Source of the DNA: Microcaldota archaeon
GTDB taxonomy: Archaea > Micrarchaeota > Micrarchaeia > Micrarchaeales > CABMGC01
DNA: 47,636 bases
NCBI GenBank assembly: GCA_021827925.1
Contig: JAKATZ010000018.1
Location: 1 to 47,636 of the forward strand
Direction of reading: 5' to 3'
Shown here: piece by piece, positions 37,309 through 46,391 of the stretch
Position numbering within the stretch: position 1 is the stretch's first letter
Layout of the letters: each line of letters starts with the position of its first letter
The notes under the pieces: generated by a model
What the model was told of the DNA's origin: nothing
The model's database searches: none
The model's input: the letters and a program-made list of their open reading frames with translations, nothing else
Translations under genes and position numbers: made by a program

Positions 37309-40077
37309 TCACAGCCGCCTGTGCTCCGTGATGAATGAGTAGTACCTGCTTAGTGCAGATGCCGGAGCTGAGGGGCGCGTGTTGCGTATTATCTCATCGA
37401 GCATCTGCTCTTCAACCTTTGCCTCGGAGGAAGTATCGAGGCTTTTCTCAAGAGCGGCCATCTTCGCCTCCCTGCATACGTTTGCTATATCTGCGCCAGT
37501 GAACCCTTCGGTCTCCTCGGCTATCCTCGCGAAATCTATATCTCCGGTTGGTGCTTTCTCCATGTTCTTTTTGAATAGTGCCATCCTGTCCTCCTTCTCA
37601 GGAGCAGGGGTGAATATCAGTTTATCGATCCTTCCAGGGCGTATTATCGCAGAGTCAAGCGCGTCGGGCCTGTTTGTCGCGCCTACGATGAGAACCTCAT
37701 GGGTTTCCCTTATACTGTCCATTTCCTGGAGGAATTCACCGGTTATCTGAACTCCGAACTCGCTTGCGTTGGATCTCTCCGGGAAGATCGAATCCATCTC
37801 ATCTATGAAGATTATCGAGGGTGCATTCTCCTTTGCCCTGTTGAATGCACCCTTTATTGCCTCGACGGCTTTGTCTATGCCCTCCTTGCTCACCTCATTG
37901 CCGGAGAGCCATATCATCCGGTAGCTGCCAACTTCTGAAGCAATAGCCTTCATCAGCATTGTCTTTCCCGTGCCAGGAGGGCCCAGCAACAGTATTCCGT
38001 TTATATTCTTGATGTCGTATTTCTTTATGAGGGCAGGATGCAGCAGCGGAAGCTCAACTGCTTCGTAGAGAGCCTTCTTGGCCTCGCGCAGGCCTATCAC
38101 ATCGTCGAGGGAACTAGTCTTCTGTGCCTGTTCCGCCTCAGGATGCGTTCTGCGCTCATAGTCTAGCTTGAACTTCTCATACTCTGCGACCTGGGCGAGC
38201 GAAGTTGATGGCTTGGTGGCCTTTATCACATCAAGAAGATCATCGGTCTCTATTCGCAGCACCTTTACCCTCTTCATGGCTATCTCGGCAACCTGTCTGG
38301 CAGCTTCTAGGCATACGTTCGCTATGTCGGCGCCAGAGAATCTGTTTGTGAGCGCTGCGAGCTTGGAGTAATCAAGTTCGGGGCTCACGGGATAGCGCTT
38401 TGCTACCTTCCTGAATATAGCCTCCCTGCCCTTTTTATCCGGAAGTGCCATGTATATTATCTTGTCAAACCTACCAGGCCGCAGAACACTCGGGTCTATC
38501 GATTGCGGCGTATTGGTAGAACCCACTATAACTACGCCTTCAGTCTTCTGAAATCCGTCCATCTCTGCGAGGAGAGTGGATATGAGCTGGCGTGAGGCCT
38601 CGCTTTCCATTGAATCCCTCTTCCCGGCTATGCCGTCTATCTCATCGAAGAACAATACACTGGGAGGATGCTTTGCAGCTACGCCGAATATCCTTGAGAG
38701 GGTCTGCGAACTCTCCCCAGGGTAAGGAGATATGAGTGAAGATGTCTTCACATAGAAGAACCTCGCGCGTATCTCGTTTGAGAGTGCACGCATGATCATT
38801 GTCTTTCCCGTGCCGGGAGGGCCGAAGAGTAGAATACCCTTTGACGGTTTCACGTGATACGCACCGGCGATCTCCCTGTGCTCTATGGGCTCAAGCACAG
38901 CCTGCCTCAGCTCCTTCTTCGTCTCTTCGTAATCCCCAATGTCATCAAGCGTTTCCCTGCTGTTTGCCGTGAGTTCCTCAAAGGCCTCCCCGAACTTTCC
39001 GAGAAAGTCTTGCTTCATTACAGAGAGGGACCTCACTACATCAATGTCGCTGAGCTCAAGGAAGAATATGAGAGGCGGAGCCATGATGAAGCCCAGCAGC
39101 GAATGCCATACTATGCCGCCTTCGAAAAGAAGGCCGAGCAGCATGTACGCAGCTAGAATTATGACAAGATAGAGACTGGCCTCGGCTCCCTTGAACGGTG
39201 ACCTGCTCTTCACCACGTAGTTGCTCATCGTGAAAACTACGAGGAGCCAGACCACTGCCTGAACAAGGACAAGCTCTATGTTTGAGACAAATGAAGATAT
39301 GCCGACGTAGAATCCCGAATATAGGAGCGAGACCACATTGTAGCTTACGAATGTTCCTGCGGCAGAGGACCAGCCGCTAAAGAAGCCGGAGAGGGTTGTC
39401 ACACTCTTGGAAGGGGACATGAACTGAAGAGCCTGCGCGGCGCCGCTTGAAAGCGAGGAGGAGGACGCATTGAATGCTATTGGGGCGGTATTCTGGATTC
39501 CCGTCATCCCCGAAAATATGCACACCAGAACTACAGTCACTATCGCAGCTATACTTGCCCTCTTGTACCCAACGAATAGAGTACCGAGGGCGAAGACAGG
39601 AATTTCAAGCATGTATCCCAGATAAGAGAAAGGAAGCGTGACAAGAGCGTACACCAGCATGATGGTGCGGTAATGGCGGTATCCTATGAAGAGCGATGCG
39701 CTGATGAAAAGGGTGAATATCCATGCGAAGAGCGGTGCCTGGTATATGAGCATGGGCAGCGTTATGAAGAAGAGCGCCATAAGCCCGGCTAGCGGGTGTA
39801 TTCTCGTTATTGCAAACGTAAGCACGATTAGCGCTATCAGCACCGGGATGGGATAGAAAGGAAAGGCTATCGCAACGCTTGCCATGGCAAGTACCGATGC
39901 GACGGAATCAGGAAAGTTCTTGTGATTAACGAACTCCTTTGCAAAATCCTTGAACCAGTAGAATGAAAGAGGTACGTACGTTTTCCTTTTCCTCTTTGCA
40001 GAGAGCGACTTCCGTACGGTGGTTCCGGAGGAGACCCTGCCCTTCGGTGTTTCCTTTTTCTTATCCGCCACCCTCAT
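37309..40077 (-). CDS. Polytopic membrane protein with tandem AAA ATPase domains (Cdc48-like modules)
   Basis: Several N-terminal hydrophobic helices; Walker A GPPGTGKTMIMRAL and GPPGTGKTMLMKAI; Walker B VLFFDEIDGIAGKR and IIFIDEMDSIFPER. Confidence 0.9.
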   Translation of the reverse strand: MRVADKKKETPKGRVSSGTTVRKSLSAKRKRKTYVPLSFYWFKDFAKEFVNHKNFPDSVASVLAMASVAIAFPFYPIPVLIALIVLTFAITRIHPLAGLMALFFITLPMLIYQAPLFAWIFTLFISASLFIGYRHYRTIMLVYALVTLPFSYLGYMLEIPVFALGTLFVGYKRASIAAIVTVVLVCIFSGMTGIQNTAPIAFNASSSSLSSGAAQALQFMSPSKSVTTLSGFFSGWSSAAGTFVSYNVVSLLYSGFYVGISSFVSNIELVLVQAVVWLLVVFTMSNYVVKSRSPFKGAEASLYLVIILAAYMLLGLLFEGGIVWHSLLGFIMAPPLIFFLELSDIDVVRSLSVMKQDFLGKFGEAFEELTANSRETLDDIGDYEETKKELRQAVLEPIEHREIAGAYHVKPSKGILLFGPPGTGKTMIMRALSNEIRARFFYVKTSSLISPYPGESSQTLSRIFGVAAKHPPSVLFFDEIDGIAGKRDSMESEASRQLISTLLAEMDGFQKTEGVVIVGSTNTPQSIDPSVLRPGRFDKIIYMALPDKKGREAIFRKVAKRYPVSPELDYSKLAALTNRFSGADIANVCLEAARQVAEIAMKRVKVLRIETDDLLDVIKATKPSTSLAQVAEYEKFKLDYERRTHPEAEQAQKTSSLDDVIGLREAKKALYEAVELPLLHPALIKKYDIKNINGILLLGPPGTGKTMLMKAIASEVGSYRMIWLSGNEVSKEGIDKAVEAIKGAFNRAKENAPSIIFIDEMDSIFPERSNASEFGVQITGEFLQEMDSIRETHEVLIVGATNRPDALDSAIIRPGRIDKLIFTPAPEKEDRMALFKKNMEKAPTGDIDFARIAEETEGFTGADIANVCREAKMAALEKSLDTSSEAKVEEQMLDEIIRNTRPSAPASALSRYYSFITEHRRL

Positions 40078-40165
40078 CCCACCATTCTTCGGCTGCCTTT
40101 TTAGGCATGCTTTTATATTTAATAGATAGAGATATAAATAGTTACCTGGCGAGAAATACTCTTAT

Positions 40166-40262
40166 CCCGTTGTAGCTCAATGGCAGAGCGGCCGGCTGTA
40201 GTTTGTATGCTTCAGCACATGAAGAAACCGGCAGGCTGGGTGTTCGAGTCACCCCAACGGGA
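40166..40262 (+). tRNA. tRNA-Tyr (GUA) with probable intron of about 25 nt after position 37
   Basis: Acceptor CCCGTTG/CAACGGG + A (C1-G72); anticodon stem GCCGG/CCGGC around CTGTA[...]A; T-arm GGGTG TTCGAGT CACCC. Intron edges approximate. Confidence 0.9.
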
Positions 40263-40586
40263 AATAACTTTTAAGCAGTAGGCACTTTGTTAATGCATGC
40301 GGCTGGTTCGCATGGCTGATGCGGTCTTATTTGTTTGTATGAGAAAGAGCACACAGGCATAATACTGCTGATCGCGGTATTGCCCGTAACCGGAGGATGC
40401 ATCAACGTAGCTTTTCTTACTCGCCGTTCTTACGCTTGTTCTGCCGCTGCAGAAGGAGACCACGGCAGCCAGTACGAGCAGCAGGCCCGTTATCGTTGAG
40501 GTTTCATGGAAACCGACAGTGAACTCTTTGCCTATCGCATTTGAAACGAATGTCCTGCTCACAGTACGTTATGTCAACAGCCTGAG

Positions 40587-41105
40587 TTAAAGTTTCAGGC
40601 ACATGTACTCCAGATCTATGTACCTGCCGTTTCTCTTTACGTATCCAGGTGCTATGCCCCACTTCCTGAAGCCGAACTTTTTGTAAAGATGCTTTGCAAC
40701 TTCATTGTTTGCGAATACGGAAACTTCCAGAATGTCGAATTTACCTTTGCACTCCTTAATCGTATGCTCTAGGAGCTTGCTTGCAATGCCTCTGCTTCGG
40801 TACTGAATTGCAACCTCTATCCCGAGTACACCAACATGCGATATCTCAGAATCAGGAACATCAGATTTCTCTACATAACAAATGCCGACTATTTTACCAT
40901 TTTCCATGGCTATGTTGTAGATAATGTTTCCAATTAATATATCAGTGTAAAGATTCTTTGCCCATATCGCCTCCTTCTTCCGTGAAGGTTTTTTTAAGCG
41001 TAATATAACCCCGAGGTTAGGATTGGTTTTTACTTCTATGTAATCCTTCGCAAGCATTTTGATTAAGATACTTGAATCTTTTTTTTCCAGTTCTCTAATT
41101 TCCAT
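40587..41105 (-). CDS. GNAT (RimI-like) N-acetyltransferase
   Basis: VLGIEVAIQYRSRGIASKLLEHTIKECKGKFDILEVSVFANNEVAKHLYKKFGFRKWGIAPGYV. Confidence 0.85.
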   Translation of the reverse strand: MEIRELEKKDSSILIKMLAKDYIEVKTNPNLGVILRLKKPSRKKEAIWAKNLYTDILIGNIIYNIAMENGKIVGICYVEKSDVPDSEISHVGVLGIEVAIQYRSRGIASKLLEHTIKECKGKFDILEVSVFANNEVAKHLYKKFGFRKWGIAPGYVKRNGRYIDLEYMCLKL

Positions 41106-41263
41106 TAAACCAGAACATTACAGTATATAGATACAGGGAATATGTTTTTATTAAGCGTGGTACAATGTAATTTGTGAGGAGTGTTATAATGGTTGCACCT
41201 GGACGTAGACCGTGAATTATTGCTTGGTCTGATCTGTTGGTAGTAGGTTTCTGGAATTTTGGT

Positions 41264-41956
41264 TCATTTGTTATCATTTATATTATTGTAACTAATTATT
41301 TTTACGGGCTCAAGTACCCTATATTCCTCCACAAGTAAGCGGTATTGTCTGCTGTAAGTGTTATCAAATTTTCTGTAACAAAAAGAACCGATTAAGATGT
41401 TTGTTATTATAAGTGTTCTTAGATCTATGCCTTTAACGCCGTTTACAAGTTTTTCTGCGTAAGTCTGAAGTTCATCGTCTTTAAATATTGGTAGTACTAA
41501 AAAACCACCGATTGGAACGCCTATATTGCTTGCGTACGCATATTTTGTTGTAGAAGTCGTAGTATCCTCGTATATATCCAGTAACAATGAAGTTCGTGTT
41601 GAAGAGGCAATACCCCCATATATTATTTGAGATAGAAATATTACATTGTATTTTATTTGTAGATTAGTTTCGGTTATAGTAATCCGCCTTAGAATATTCT
41701 TTTTTACCAGGGAATAATAGGCATATTGAGATGCACCGTGATTAAGAGAATATTTTCTATCTATTGCAGTGAAAGACATCCGTCCATCTTTATTTAGTTC
41801 CTTAAGGACTTTTTTTTCTCTTTCCGAAATGTTCGCATTTTTCACTTTTAGGGATACACTACCATAAGAATTCTCGTATCCTAATAATTCGAGAAATTTC
41901 TCTCTGAAGGGTATGAAACAATAAGCATCGAAGTTAGGAGTAATGTTCCATTTCAT
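41264..41956 (-). CDS. Probable winged-HTH regulator (divergent Lrp-like)
   Basis: ISEREKKVLKELNKDGRMSFTAIDRKYSLNHGASQYAYYSLVKKNIL resembles wHTH. Confidence 0.5.
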   Translation of the reverse strand: MKWNITPNFDAYCFIPFREKFLELLGYENSYGSVSLKVKNANISEREKKVLKELNKDGRMSFTAIDRKYSLNHGASQYAYYSLVKKNILRRITITETNLQIKYNVIFLSQIIYGGIASSTRTSLLLDIYEDTTTSTTKYAYASNIGVPIGGFLVLPIFKDDELQTYAEKLVNGVKGIDLRTLIITNILIGSFCYRKFDNTYSRQYRLLVEEYRVLEPVKIISYNNINDNK

Positions 41957-42006
41957 AGCATAATCTTTAAAAACGGATTTGCTTTGAATATCTAGCAGTA
42001 TTAAAT

Positions 42007-42651
42007 TTACATCGCGGTTGTCTTTTGCAAGGAAAAAAGTATGAGATCGTAGTCGCCAGTAGTAGTTATTGCTAATTGTATTCGTGGTTCGTTTTCTAAT
42101 ACGTTTTTAAGTTCTTTTACAGGAGGGAGTTTGTTATCTATTAACTTTATAAATACTATGTAGCTAAGATATCCTAATTTTTGCGCATCAATTTCTGGAA
42201 TATAAGAAATATCATATTTTTTCTCTAATATTTTTACGCGATTATATGCTGCGGAAGCAGTTAAGCCCGTTAGCTTCCCAATAAAGCTATAGCTAGCTCT
42301 GCCATTCATGCTAAGAATCTTAAGTATTTTCCTTTCGATATCAGTTGACTTAGTTATTTTGATTGGATTTTTTACTTCGGGCAAGAACACTTTTCCCCCA
42401 TGTGCTTCGATTATTTCTTTTGCATTACGAATTTCGTCCTCTTTTTCTTTAAGTTTTTTAATGAATGTACCATCGTTATTTATCTTGCCTAAGTACTCCG
42501 CTTCGGTTTTAGGCTTTTTTAGTTCTTTGACCCAAGTAGAAGTTTGTCTGTACACATAATACGTACCGTTAAGTCGTTTTAGCACTATATGGAAAGGGAA
42601 ACTTTCTTTTAGTTCTTTGAATTTGTTATTTATCGTGTCAGGAATATCCAT
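42007..42651 (-). CDS. Lrp/AsnC-like regulator with N-terminal extension
   Basis: TDIERKILKILSMNGRASYSFIGKLTGLTASAAYNRVKILEKKYDI, then RAM-like YIVFIKLIDN...ITTTGDYDLILF. Confidence 0.7.
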   Translation of the reverse strand: MDIPDTINNKFKELKESFPFHIVLKRLNGTYYVYRQTSTWVKELKKPKTEAEYLGKINNDGTFIKKLKEKEDEIRNAKEIIEAHGGKVFLPEVKNPIKITKSTDIERKILKILSMNGRASYSFIGKLTGLTASAAYNRVKILEKKYDISYIPEIDAQKLGYLSYIVFIKLIDNKLPPVKELKNVLENEPRIQLAITTTGDYDLILFSLQKTTAM

Positions 42652-42853
42652 ATTGGTATTAATAACATATGATTATTTAAATATAATGTTATTAGCAATG
42701 TCGAAAATAGATAGTTTAGGAATATTAAAGTGGACAAAAATTACAAAATTAGAGTTTTAAATAAATATATTAAAAAGAGAATGAAAAAATATAAGAGCAG
42801 AATTATATACAAGTTCTACCATAATACTTACGTGGTACTGGGGTACCTGTACA

Positions 42854-43225
42854 GTGGTGGGAGAAACGTTTTATAACATACACGTCATCCCCTCTTCCGC
42901 CTTGTCGGATATCCCATTATCATATCAGAATAGGCAAGGTGGGATAGTGGGAAGTGGAAAAACAAAAGTGCAGAGAGAGGGACATCCTTACGGTTTGTTT
43001 TTTATAAAAACCGAAAAGAGTTGTAATGCGGATGTTTTCGCAAAAAAAGTGATGGGTAGAAAAGGTGTTGAGGAGATATTGCTCACCACTGGAGAATATG
43101 CGTTCGTAGTAAAGGCAAAGACTATTCCTGAGAAGGCACATGATGATGTGGGGAGATATTTGAAGGAGAGATTTGGGCAGTGCATGAAGATTGAGAGCCA
43201 TATCAGATACAGGAGGATTAGATGA
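42854..43225 (+). CDS. Stand-alone Lrp RAM-like ligand-binding domain protein
   Basis: GLFFIKTEKSCNADVFAKKVMGRKGVEEILLTTGEYAFVVKAKTIPEKAHDDVGRYLKE resembles the AsnC/Lrp C-terminal domain; GTG start. Confidence 0.5.
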   Translation: MVGETFYNIHVIPSSALSDIPLSYQNRQGGIVGSGKTKVQREGHPYGLFFIKTEKSCNADVFAKKVMGRKGVEEILLTTGEYAFVVKAKTIPEKAHDDVGRYLKERFGQCMKIESHIRYRRIR

Positions 43226-43377
43226 GTATATTATCTAAATTTCATAAGAAGAGCGAAGTGAAAGAAAAACGGATAAAAGTGATCAAAGAGGCAGAGAACG
43301 TATGGCGTCTGGTCTATGAGGAGGAGCAGATAGAGCCAATGAAAGCTTGGCATTCTGAAAAGTATTATGTGAACTAA
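43222..43377 (+). CDS. Small protein (51 aa)
   Basis: MSILSKFHKKSEVKEKRIKVIKEAENVWRLVYEEEQIEPMKAWHSEKYYVN; ATGA overlap with preceding ORF. Below ORF-track cutoff. Confidence 0.4.
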   Translation: MSILSKFHKKSEVKEKRIKVIKEAENVWRLVYEEEQIEPMKAWHSEKYYVN

Positions 43378-43408
43378 ATGTGCATATCATACTGACGTCA
43401 GGCGGAGA

Positions 43409-43453
43409 AAGCCCTGGCAGCGTCCGCAGTACCCCACTGCGCGGCCAGGGCTT
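43409..43453. repeat. Compound hairpin: AAGCCCTGGC/GCCAGGGCTT outer stem with CGCAGT-ACCCC-ACTGCG inner stem
   Basis: Perfect 10-bp outer and 6-bp inner stems read directly. Confidence 0.8.
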
Positions 43454-43536
43454 CCAATGCGTAGTGTTTTGCTCGGAAAAGTATATTTGCATAAGCTTTA
43501 TAAATCATAACAGACCATAACTTAAGGGGATGGGGG

Positions 43537-44385
43537 ATGGGACTTCGGTTGAAGGACTGGTACAGTTTAACTAAAGTAAATAGAGTCGTAATGCCTGCTT
43601 CGTGCTTTTTATTAGGAGTGTTTGCGTTCTCGACATTTAATGAATTGTATGTTTTGCCAATATTTACTATTTTATTCCTGTATGCAGCATCAGCAACTTT
43701 GAATGATTTGTCGGATATAGACATTGACAAAATATCAAATCCAGATAGACCACTTCCTGCACGTAAACTTACACGACTAGATACCTTCAAGATATCCATT
43801 TTTTTTGCGATTGTTGGAGTTATCTCTTCGTATTTCATCGGGATTATATTTAATAAACCGTATTTTGTGTTATTTGGGGCAGGGTGGTTAATGCTAGGGA
43901 TTATTTATGCAGTAATTACTTCGCATCATTTTATTACTTCGTCATTTACATTATCACTATCGCACGGCTTACTGCCGTTTTTAGCCTCTCTTTATCTAAG
44001 TAATAGCGCCATGATCAGTTATAAAGCATTGGTCTTCATGGGAGTTATACTAAGTACATTATTTATGACGTATAATGTAAAAGATTTCAAGGATATGGAA
44101 GGAGATAGACTGAGCGGCAGGGTAACTATCCCTCTTCTTAAAGATGCTAGCTTTGGAAAGAAAGTTATGCTGATCCTTTTTATTATGACATTCCCAACAG
44201 CGATCATAGCTTGGATTTTGTTAGACGGATCATACCTTAGTCTGGTTGGATCAGTATTTTTTAGTTTGATTTTGATATATTCTGGTATTGACTTGTTCAA
44301 AGCTAATAGTAGAAAGGAATTTTCAAGGATAATAACTAGATGTACTTATGTGAGGGCACTCTTTATACTTTCCTTCCTATTATAG
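43537..44385 (+). CDS. UbiA-family prenyltransferase
   Basis: NDLSDIDIDKISNPDRPLPA and DFKDMEGDRLSGRVTIPLL Asp-rich motifs; polytopic. Confidence 0.88.
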   Translation: MGLRLKDWYSLTKVNRVVMPASCFLLGVFAFSTFNELYVLPIFTILFLYAASATLNDLSDIDIDKISNPDRPLPARKLTRLDTFKISIFFAIVGVISSYFIGIIFNKPYFVLFGAGWLMLGIIYAVITSHHFITSSFTLSLSHGLLPFLASLYLSNSAMISYKALVFMGVILSTLFMTYNVKDFKDMEGDRLSGRVTIPLLKDASFGKKVMLILFIMTFPTAIIAWILLDGSYLSLVGSVFFSLILIYSGIDLFKANSRKEFSRIITRCTYVRALFILSFLL

Positions 44386-44390
44386 GAACA

Positions 44391-45581
44391 TTACTGTTCA
44401 CAAACTATTGTCAAGTTATCAGTTGCAGTCCCGCTTGATCTTTTGAATCTAACTTCATGACTTAGACATCCGGAAATAAAACCGGAGATTATGCCTTTTG
44501 GTATTAGATAGTCGGATGTGTCAGAATAAACACTCCACGGATAATACATTAGGACTATTTTTATATTGGTCCCTTTTTTAATAGTAAATACATCGCCCCA
44601 CCCAAGCGAAGGGAAATAGTCATTAATAAATTTTTCATAGTCTTGGCTGCCATATTCTTTTTGTAAATATTTCCCATGTTCGAAGCAGATATCGAACAGA
44701 ACATCGGCGCCTTTTGGTAGCTTGCGTATTTCATTTTCAATTATATATATTAAATTTGAATCAACCATCAAGTAACGTATATCATGATATTTTATCATTC
44801 CTTTCTCATACTTAAAAAAATGTAGATCTAGGAGGGATTTTAGTGAGTTTTTAGCGTGTTCGACTTTTCTCACTGTATTCATATCTTTGTATTTTTTATT
44901 GAAAGGTAGAAGGGTTATGTTGGTATTCCTAAAATGAGTTATTCCTTCTTTTTTAAGTTCCGCGTCAGGTTCTGCTACAATGATACAGGATTTGTCGCCC
45001 CTGCCCTGGCATTTCAATTGTACTCCTTCTACAGCTTTGTCTTTAACCATGTATGCCCAGATGCCGGAGATACCGCCTTCTGCCATTATGTACCCTATTC
45101 CGTTCTTACTGCACACCACATAATCAGTTACTTCTATCTCGAATCTTTTATTTTTGAGAGTTACATTATAATCCGCAGCAGAAGCGTAAGTAGTAGTTAT
45201 AAAACGCGTAAGAAAATACGTAAAAGTTAGGAATTTCTTTGTATCGGTACCGCCAATTTGCGGAAAATTTGATAAACTAGCATAGTTATAACCAAATTGT
45301 TTACCTATAGCGTATAATGCTTGTTTTCCCCTTTCTTTGTATTTATTAACAATATGTTGCTCTATATGCGAAATTAGAGGCTCTTCTAGGAATAGCAGTC
45401 TCCGATAGGATTTAGTCTCATCTCCACTCACTACAGTTACTATAAATCCAGGCGAGTCTAATTTTTGCATTTTTGGGTTTAGAATATGTTGTATGAACCA
45501 AGAAAATGCGCTATCTTTCAATGCCATGTACATACCAATAGTGTATTGTCTTTTTCTTGCGCAACGAGCATCAACGCTCAA
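44391..45581 (-). CDS. V4R-domain protein (probably tandem V4R)
   Basis: AEGGISGIWAYMVKDKAVEGVQLKCQGRGDKSCIIVAEP matches V4R; a second weaker unit at the C-terminus. Confidence 0.72.
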   Translation of the reverse strand: MSVDARCARKRQYTIGMYMALKDSAFSWFIQHILNPKMQKLDSPGFIVTVVSGDETKSYRRLLFLEEPLISHIEQHIVNKYKERGKQALYAIGKQFGYNYASLSNFPQIGGTDTKKFLTFTYFLTRFITTTYASAADYNVTLKNKRFEIEVTDYVVCSKNGIGYIMAEGGISGIWAYMVKDKAVEGVQLKCQGRGDKSCIIVAEPDAELKKEGITHFRNTNITLLPFNKKYKDMNTVRKVEHAKNSLKSLLDLHFFKYEKGMIKYHDIRYLMVDSNLIYIIENEIRKLPKGADVLFDICFEHGKYLQKEYGSQDYEKFINDYFPSLGWGDVFTIKKGTNIKIVLMYYPWSVYSDTSDYLIPKGIISGFISGCLSHEVRFKRSSGTATDNLTIVCEQ

Positions 45582-46389
45582 TAACTATCCCGTTGTCATT
45601 GAAATCAAAATTATGACTTACGGTAATTATCTTGGTATTTCGCAATTTTTTGACTTGTATTGACCTGCTTTCTTCTGTGCCTATTTCTCCACGGCTGAGC
45701 GTCACATAACCATCGCAAACATATTCGCTTACTCCGTCAGCCGTGAGCTGGTCATCCTTTCCTGCATCTGTTATGATGAGATTCGTGGTTCTGAGGTCTG
45801 CGAGCGCGTTGATCACCAGATAGATTATTCTGCTTTCCGATGCGCCAGTGTAGAAGGTCCTCCCTTTCGGGTCCTGCCCCAATGCAGGCATGACCTCGTA
45901 CCGATACTTCTTGTCCTTCATCTTCGCCGGGTCTACCGTGATAGAAGGATTCAGGTCGGTCTTGTATGACAGCGGAACGACGAACTGGTCTAGATTTACA
46001 TGGAATATCGAAAGGTTGTCAAAAACAAGCCTTTTTGCGCCAGTTTCCTCAACTGCATCCTCGATCATGCTGAATATGTTTACCTTTATGCTGCCTTCTG
46101 GAACCTTTACAAAAGATACTTTCTTCTGCTTCTCCAACGCGTCGAAATCCCACCCGAATTGCTTTGCCTGCACCTTGAGCTGATCTGCAGGAGCATCGAG
46201 AGAAACGTAGACGCCGGACTCGCCCTGTTTGGCGCCGTTGTAAAGATACTGCAGGCCGAATATCGTCTTTCCCGTGCCTGGAAAGCCAGTTATTAGCACG
46301 TTGAAGCCGCGCGGTATGCCGCCCTCTACCAACTTATCGAATCCGGGTATTCCCGTTTTGGCTCTTTCCATGTCGATCAACATTTTCAA
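45571..46389 (-). CDS. KaiC-like RecA-superfamily ATPase
   Basis: GIPGFDKLVEGGIPRGFNVLITGFPGTGKTIFGLQYLYNGAKQGESGVYVSLDAPADQL; RLVFDNLS. Confidence 0.9.
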   Translation of the reverse strand: MKMLIDMERAKTGIPGFDKLVEGGIPRGFNVLITGFPGTGKTIFGLQYLYNGAKQGESGVYVSLDAPADQLKVQAKQFGWDFDALEKQKKVSFVKVPEGSIKVNIFSMIEDAVEETGAKRLVFDNLSIFHVNLDQFVVPLSYKTDLNPSITVDPAKMKDKKYRYEVMPALGQDPKGRTFYTGASESRIIYLVINALADLRTTNLIITDAGKDDQLTADGVSEYVCDGYVTLSRGEIGTEESRSIQVKKLRNTKIITVSHNFDFNDNGIVIER

Positions 46390-46391
46390 TT

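Noticed and set aside
40290-40562. 90-aa minus ORF and an opposite-strand frame (LFLLAVLTLVLPLQKETT...) that looks like a signal peptide
   Set aside because: Plus frame lacks a start codon and follows a stop; could be a decayed gene, but I cannot tell from chance.
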